Shown piece after piece: positions 14,863-16,856 of a stretch of 16,856 nt of DNA. Every line of letters begins with the position of its first letter. The stretch's first letter is position 1. The translations under genes were made by a program, and so were the position numbers. Under the pieces are notes generated by a model. It saw nothing but the letters and a program-made list of their open reading frames with translations. It did no database searches and was not told the origin of the DNA. The DNA is from JBFWQM01 sp050249455 (GTDB lineage Bacteria; Pseudomonadota; Alphaproteobacteria; MPNO01; VGEU01), in contig JBFWQM010000104.1 in the NCBI GenBank assembly GCA_050249455.1, positions 1-16,856 of the forward strand, in the 5' to 3' direction.

Positions 14863-15020
14863 GGCCGCGGTCTTACCACAGGCTAATTACCTATGTCCGA
14901 ATGAGCGGCCGGGAACCGCAGGATTTCAACCCGCATCATGAATCGGAACATCGCGTTGTCCCGGCTGTTCCGATAGCCGAAGCGCCTTGGCGGGCGCCTG
15001 CATCCCCTGGGGAGACCGTG
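14863..15020. promoter_or_regulatory. Divergent promoter region with 9-bp dyad and EcfG-like boxes
   Basis: ATCGGAACA (14942-14950) and TGTTCCGAT (14966-14974) form a perfect inverted repeat with a 15-bp spacer. The same bases supply GGAAC (14945-14949), N16, TGTT (14966-14969), close to the alphaproteobacterial EcfG consensus GGAAC-N16/17-CGTT, pointing toward dodecin with a start about 45 bp before its ATG. It could be an operator, a stress promoter or both. Confidence 0.4.
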
Positions 15021-15230
15021 ATGACCAGCAAAGTGCATGCCGTGACCGAGATCGTCGGTTCGTCGGAGACCTCGGTCGCCGACGCCATCCAGACCGCCGT
15101 CAAGACCGCGTCGGCCAGCTTGCGAAATCTCGAGTGGTTCGAGGTCTCGGAGATCCGCGGGGCGATCAAGGGCGATGCGGTCAGCGACTTCCAGGTGACA
15201 TTGAAGCTCGGGTTCCGCTACGAGAAATAG
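15021..15230 (+). CDS. Dodecin family flavin-binding protein
   Basis: This 69-aa protein matches dodecin in length and order of motifs: VTEIVGSSETSVADAIQTAV, ASLRNLEWFEVSEIRGAI (the tryptophan normally stacks on the isoalloxazine ring) and a closing beta strand FQVTLKLGFRYE. Dodecins form dodecameric shells that store or buffer flavins such as riboflavin or FMN. GGGGAG lies about 7 bases before the ATG at 15021. A possible EcfG-type promoter lies 45-75 bp upstream, in line with dodecin being a stress or stationary-phase gene in some bacteria. Confidence 0.93.
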   Translation: MTSKVHAVTEIVGSSETSVADAIQTAVKTASASLRNLEWFEVSEIRGAIKGDAVSDFQVTLKLGFRYEK

Positions 15231-15349
15231 CGCCCGGGCGGCCGTTGCCCCGGGGTTGGGCAAACGCGCGGGCACATGCTTCGGATGGCAGCAATCGGCG
15301 TGCTTGCGCGCTGCGCCGCCGGATCGGCGGAATGCGGCGAGGCCGGTCT
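15231..15349. other. Spacer between dodecin and the sigma-54 promoter region
   Basis: CCCGGGC (15233-15239) and GCCCCGGG (15247-15254) form a bulged hairpin just after the dodecin stop, a possible terminator without T-run. An imperfect dyad, CGCGCGGGCAC (15265-15275) and GTGCTTGCGCG (15300-15310), 9 of 11 matching, sits about 120-165 bp before the predicted sigma-54 start. That is a plausible distance for an enhancer-binding protein site. Confidence 0.3.
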
Positions 15350-15362
15350 TAAACTTTTGATT
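15350..15362 (+). promoter_or_regulatory. IHF-like binding site
   Basis: TAAACTTTTGATT matches the reversed IHF consensus YAA-N4-TTGATW at every position and lies in a marked AT-rich island (15349-15390). It sits about 40 bp upstream of the -24 element, where IHF commonly bends DNA for sigma-54 promoters. IHF motifs are degenerate, so context carries most of the weight. Confidence 0.45.
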
Positions 15363-15402
15363 TCGAATTGTTTTTTACCCTTTTCACAAGCGCGAGCCGC
15401 AG

Positions 15403-15420
15403 TTGGCACGGCACTTGCAT
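15403..15420 (+). promoter_or_regulatory. Sigma-54 (RpoN) promoter
   Basis: TTGGCACGGCACTTGCAT fits the sigma-54 consensus TGGCACG-N4-TTGCA exactly: GG of the -24 element at 15404-15406 and GC of the -12 element at 15417-15418. Spacing is canonical. Predicted +1 is at or near A15430. Nothing else in the window matches both elements. Confidence 0.75.
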
Positions 15421-15429
15421 TTCCTTAGG

Positions 15430-15550
15430 AAGCGTTGCAATGAGCCAACTCACGGCATGCGCTTCGTGACCAGGGTGCTTACCAATTGAGCGGCTGGCCA
15501 GTACCCTGACACGGACGCAGAACGGCCCGCTTCGGCGGGCCGTTCACGTT
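15430..15550 (+). ncRNA. Candidate sigma-54-dependent small RNA (or attenuated leader of the lig operon)
   Basis: The interval between the predicted sigma-54 start and the end of the terminator hairpin is about 115-120 nt. It contains no ORF beyond nine codons, and the only SD-like bases would lie at or before +1. It folds at least into two stems: GTG..CAGGGT (15466-15468, 15471-15476) with ACCCTG.CAC (15503-15508, 15510-15512), and the terminator. An 18-nt stretch (15474-15491) is, in reverse, close to a tRNA D-arm. It ends 89-95 bp before the next gene, so it may be a free sRNA or a leader whose terminator controls prpF/ligI read-through. No sRNA family is recognised; transcription is not shown. 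Confidence 0.45.
15521..15544 (+). terminator. Intrinsic-type terminator hairpin with UUCG tetraloop
   Basis: AACGGCCCGC (15521-15530) and GCGGGCCGTT (15535-15544) are perfect complements around TTCG, an exceptionally stable 10-bp stem-loop. Only a broken T-tract (TTCACGTTT) follows, so termination strength on the plus strand is plausible, not certain. On the minus strand the A-rich 5' flank is absent. Confidence 0.7.
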
Positions 15551-15638
15551 TGGCGCCCCCTTCGATGAAGTCGGCCCTTGCGGGGCTTCGCCGCCCGCGA
15601 CACTCTCGCGTCAGCACCGGCACGGGAGCGCACACGCC

Positions 15639-16742
15639 ATGCAGACCCGCATACCCGCCGTCATGATGCGCGGCGGCACCTCCAAGGGGCTCTATTTCCT
15701 TGCCGACGACCTGCCGGCCGACGTCGCCACGCGCGACGCCGTGCTGCTGGCCGCGATGGGCTCGCCCGACGCGCGCCAGATCGACGGCGTCGGCGGCGCC
15801 GACCCACTGACCAGCAAGGTCGCCATCGTGTCGCGCTCGACCCGCCCCGGAATCGACGTCGACTACCTATTCGCCCAGGTCGTGGTCGACCAGGCGGTGG
15901 TCGACACCAAGCCCAACTGCGGCAACATGCTGGCCGGCGTCGGCCCGTTCGCGATCGAGCAGGGCCTTGTAGCGGCACGCGACGGCGAGACCACGGTACG
16001 CATCTTCATGGTCAACAGCGATTCCGTCGCCGAGGCCGTGATCCAGACGCCCGGAGGCGAGGTGGAGTACGAAGGGGCTGCGCGCATCGACGGCGCGCCA
16101 GGCACCTCGGCGCCGATCCCGATCGGCTTCCTCGACACCGAAGGCTCGGCCTGCGGCAGCCTGCTGCCGACCGGCAACGTGGTCGACGTGATCGACGGCG
16201 TGCCGTGCACCCTGATCGACAACGGCATGCCGGTGGTGGTGTTCGAGGCCGCCGCGGTCGGGCGCACCGGCTACGAGAGCCGCGACGCGCTCAATGCCGA
16301 TGCCGAGCTGAAGGCGCGCATCGAGGCGATCCGGCTCAAGGCCGGCCCGATGATGAACCTCGGCGACGTGGCCAGGCAGGTGGTGCCGAAGATGACCCTG
16401 GTGGCGCCGCCGCGCGCCGGCGGCAGCGTCTGCACCCGCACCTTCATCCCGCATGTGTGCCATGCCGCGATCGGCGTACTCGGCGCGGTGACGGCGGCGA
16501 CCGCCTGCGTGCTGCCCGGCGCGCCGGCGGCGCGGGTCGCCGTCCTGCCGGAAGGCCGCCGCAAGGTCGTCTCCGTCGAGCACCCGACCGGCGAGTTCTC
16601 GGTCGAGCTCGAGATGGACGGCACGAAGGTCGCGCGGGCCGCGCTGCTGCGCACCGCCCGGCGGCTGTTCGAGGGCAACATCCTGGTGCCGCGCCCGGTG
16701 TGGGCCGGCAAGCGGAAGACCGTCGCCGCGGCGGCGGAGTAG
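15639..16742 (+). CDS. PrpF-fold tautomerase, probable 4-oxalomesaconate tautomerase (LigU/GalD type)
   Basis: This 367-aa enzyme belongs to the PrpF family of allylic and keto-enol isomerases. Opening MMRGGTSKGLYF, then DGVGGADPLTSKVAIV with K60, and PNCGNMLAGVGPFAIEQG with C94 are the family signatures; the Lys and Cys are the residues linked to proton transfer in LigU. Late HVCHAAIGVLGAV and EHPTGEFSVELEM complete the second half of the pseudo-symmetric fold. Family members act on 2-methylaconitate (PrpF) or 4-oxalomesaconate (LigU/GalD). The downstream LigI-like gene favours the protocatechuate 4,5-cleavage or gallate role. The ATG at 15639 has GGGAG about 9 bases ahead. The stop lies 12 bp before the next ATG, indicating one operon. 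Confidence 0.88.
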   Translation: MQTRIPAVMMRGGTSKGLYFLADDLPADVATRDAVLLAAMGSPDARQIDGVGGADPLTSKVAIVSRSTRPGIDVDYLFAQVVVDQAVVDTKPNCGNMLAGVGPFAIEQGLVAARDGETTVRIFMVNSDSVAEAVIQTPGGEVEYEGAARIDGAPGTSAPIPIGFLDTEGSACGSLLPTGNVVDVIDGVPCTLIDNGMPVVVFEAAAVGRTGYESRDALNADAELKARIEAIRLKAGPMMNLGDVARQVVPKMTLVAPPRAGGSVCTRTFIPHVCHAAIGVLGAVTAATACVLPGAPAARVAVLPEGRRKVVSVEHPTGEFSVELEMDGTKVARAALLRTARRLFEGNILVPRPVWAGKRKTVAAAAE

Positions 16743-16754
16743 GTGGGAGCATCC

Positions 16755-16856
16755 ATGAAGACCTGTCAGCCGCCCGACCCGAACACCAAGACGCCGAAGT
16801 TCAGGCCGCCGCCGGGGTCGTGCGACGCGCACTGCCACGTGTTCGGGCCGGCCGAC
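16755..16856 (+). CDS. ligI: 2-pyrone-4,6-dicarboxylate lactonase (LigI-like), N-terminal part
   Basis: The first 34 codons are visible before the window ends. FRPPPGSCDAHCHVFGP (about residues 16-32) matches the N-terminus of LigI-type amidohydrolases, where HCH supplies active-site histidines after a proline-rich lead. LigI hydrolyses 2-pyrone-4,6-dicarboxylate to the oxalomesaconate product in meta-cleavage of protocatechuate, directly preceding the step of the upstream tautomerase in this pathway. GGGAG lies a few bases before the ATG. The remainder is outside the window, so completeness cannot be judged. Confidence 0.8.
   Translation, partial: MKTCQPPDPNTKTPKFRPPPGSCDAHCHVFGPAD

Noticed and set aside
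15440..15469. Nine-codon ORF (MSQLTACAS) inside the candidate small RNA
   Set aside because: Its SD-like AGGA would be at or before the predicted transcription start, and it lacks a codon run typical of attenuator leader peptides.
15450..15635. 61-codon minus-strand frame overlapping the small RNA and terminator
   Set aside because: No ribosome site or motif, and it crosses a perfect terminator hairpin.
1..16856. CRISPR array, insertion sequence or prophage
   Set aside because: No regular repeat-spacer pattern, transposase, integrase or phage gene was seen on either strand; the only tandem repeats are protein-coding.

Overview
The window is GC-rich chromosomal DNA, probably from a free-living, aerobic alphaproteobacterium. 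I base this on an HWE-family histidine kinase, a coxMNOP-like terminal oxidase cluster with a Caa3-type CtaG, a dodecin, an FPASDPPS microprotein and a LigU/LigI-type aromatic-catabolism locus. Genus cannot be fixed from the sequence alone; Rhodospirillales or Hyphomicrobiales are the most natural candidates. I see no insertion sequence, phage gene or CRISPR array.

Layout. (1) 3-1007 (-): 5' part of an RTX/S-layer-like surface protein with four N-terminal tandem repeats, cut by the window edge. (2) 1418-6692: a terminal oxidase locus. Subunit II, a fused subunit I+III and a small CoxP-like membrane protein run leftward with overlapping start/stop codons. A DUF2231 membrane protein diverges from them. 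CtaG (copper assembly) and a CopD/HemJ-like membrane protein run leftward and collide tail-to-tail with the DUF2231 gene. (3) 6934-8154 (+): secreted protein with a discoidin-like region and a C-terminal OmpA domain, followed by a 66-nt imperfect hairpin. (4) 8256-9689 (-): PAS-HWE histidine kinase. Then comes a 308-bp intergenic region unusually rich in perfect dyads, and a rightward group of a 55-aa FPASDPPS microprotein, a two-helix membrane protein and a translationally coupled DUF1330 protein. (5) 11031-12302 (+): MFS exporter, converging with a flippase plus GT2 glycosyltransferase pair (12315-14862, -), which looks like polysaccharide export and assembly. (6) 15021-15230 (+): dodecin, divergent from the glycosyltransferase. 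(7) 15231-15638: intergenic region with a near-perfect sigma-54 promoter, an IHF-like site and a tetraloop hairpin terminator, which together outline an unannotated small RNA of about 115-120 nt. (8) 15639-16856 (+): PrpF/LigU-type tautomerase and the start of a LigI-type pyrone-dicarboxylate lactonase, the edge of a protocatechuate 4,5-cleavage (or gallate) operon.

The most notable undescribed element is the predicted sigma-54-driven small RNA (or attenuated leader) at about 15350-15550. Secondary points are the fused oxidase subunit whose K-channel lysine position reads glutamine, the dyad-dense region beside the HWE kinase, and EcfG-like GGAAC boxes upstream of three small genes. All functional statements come from reading the sequence; no database search was possible.
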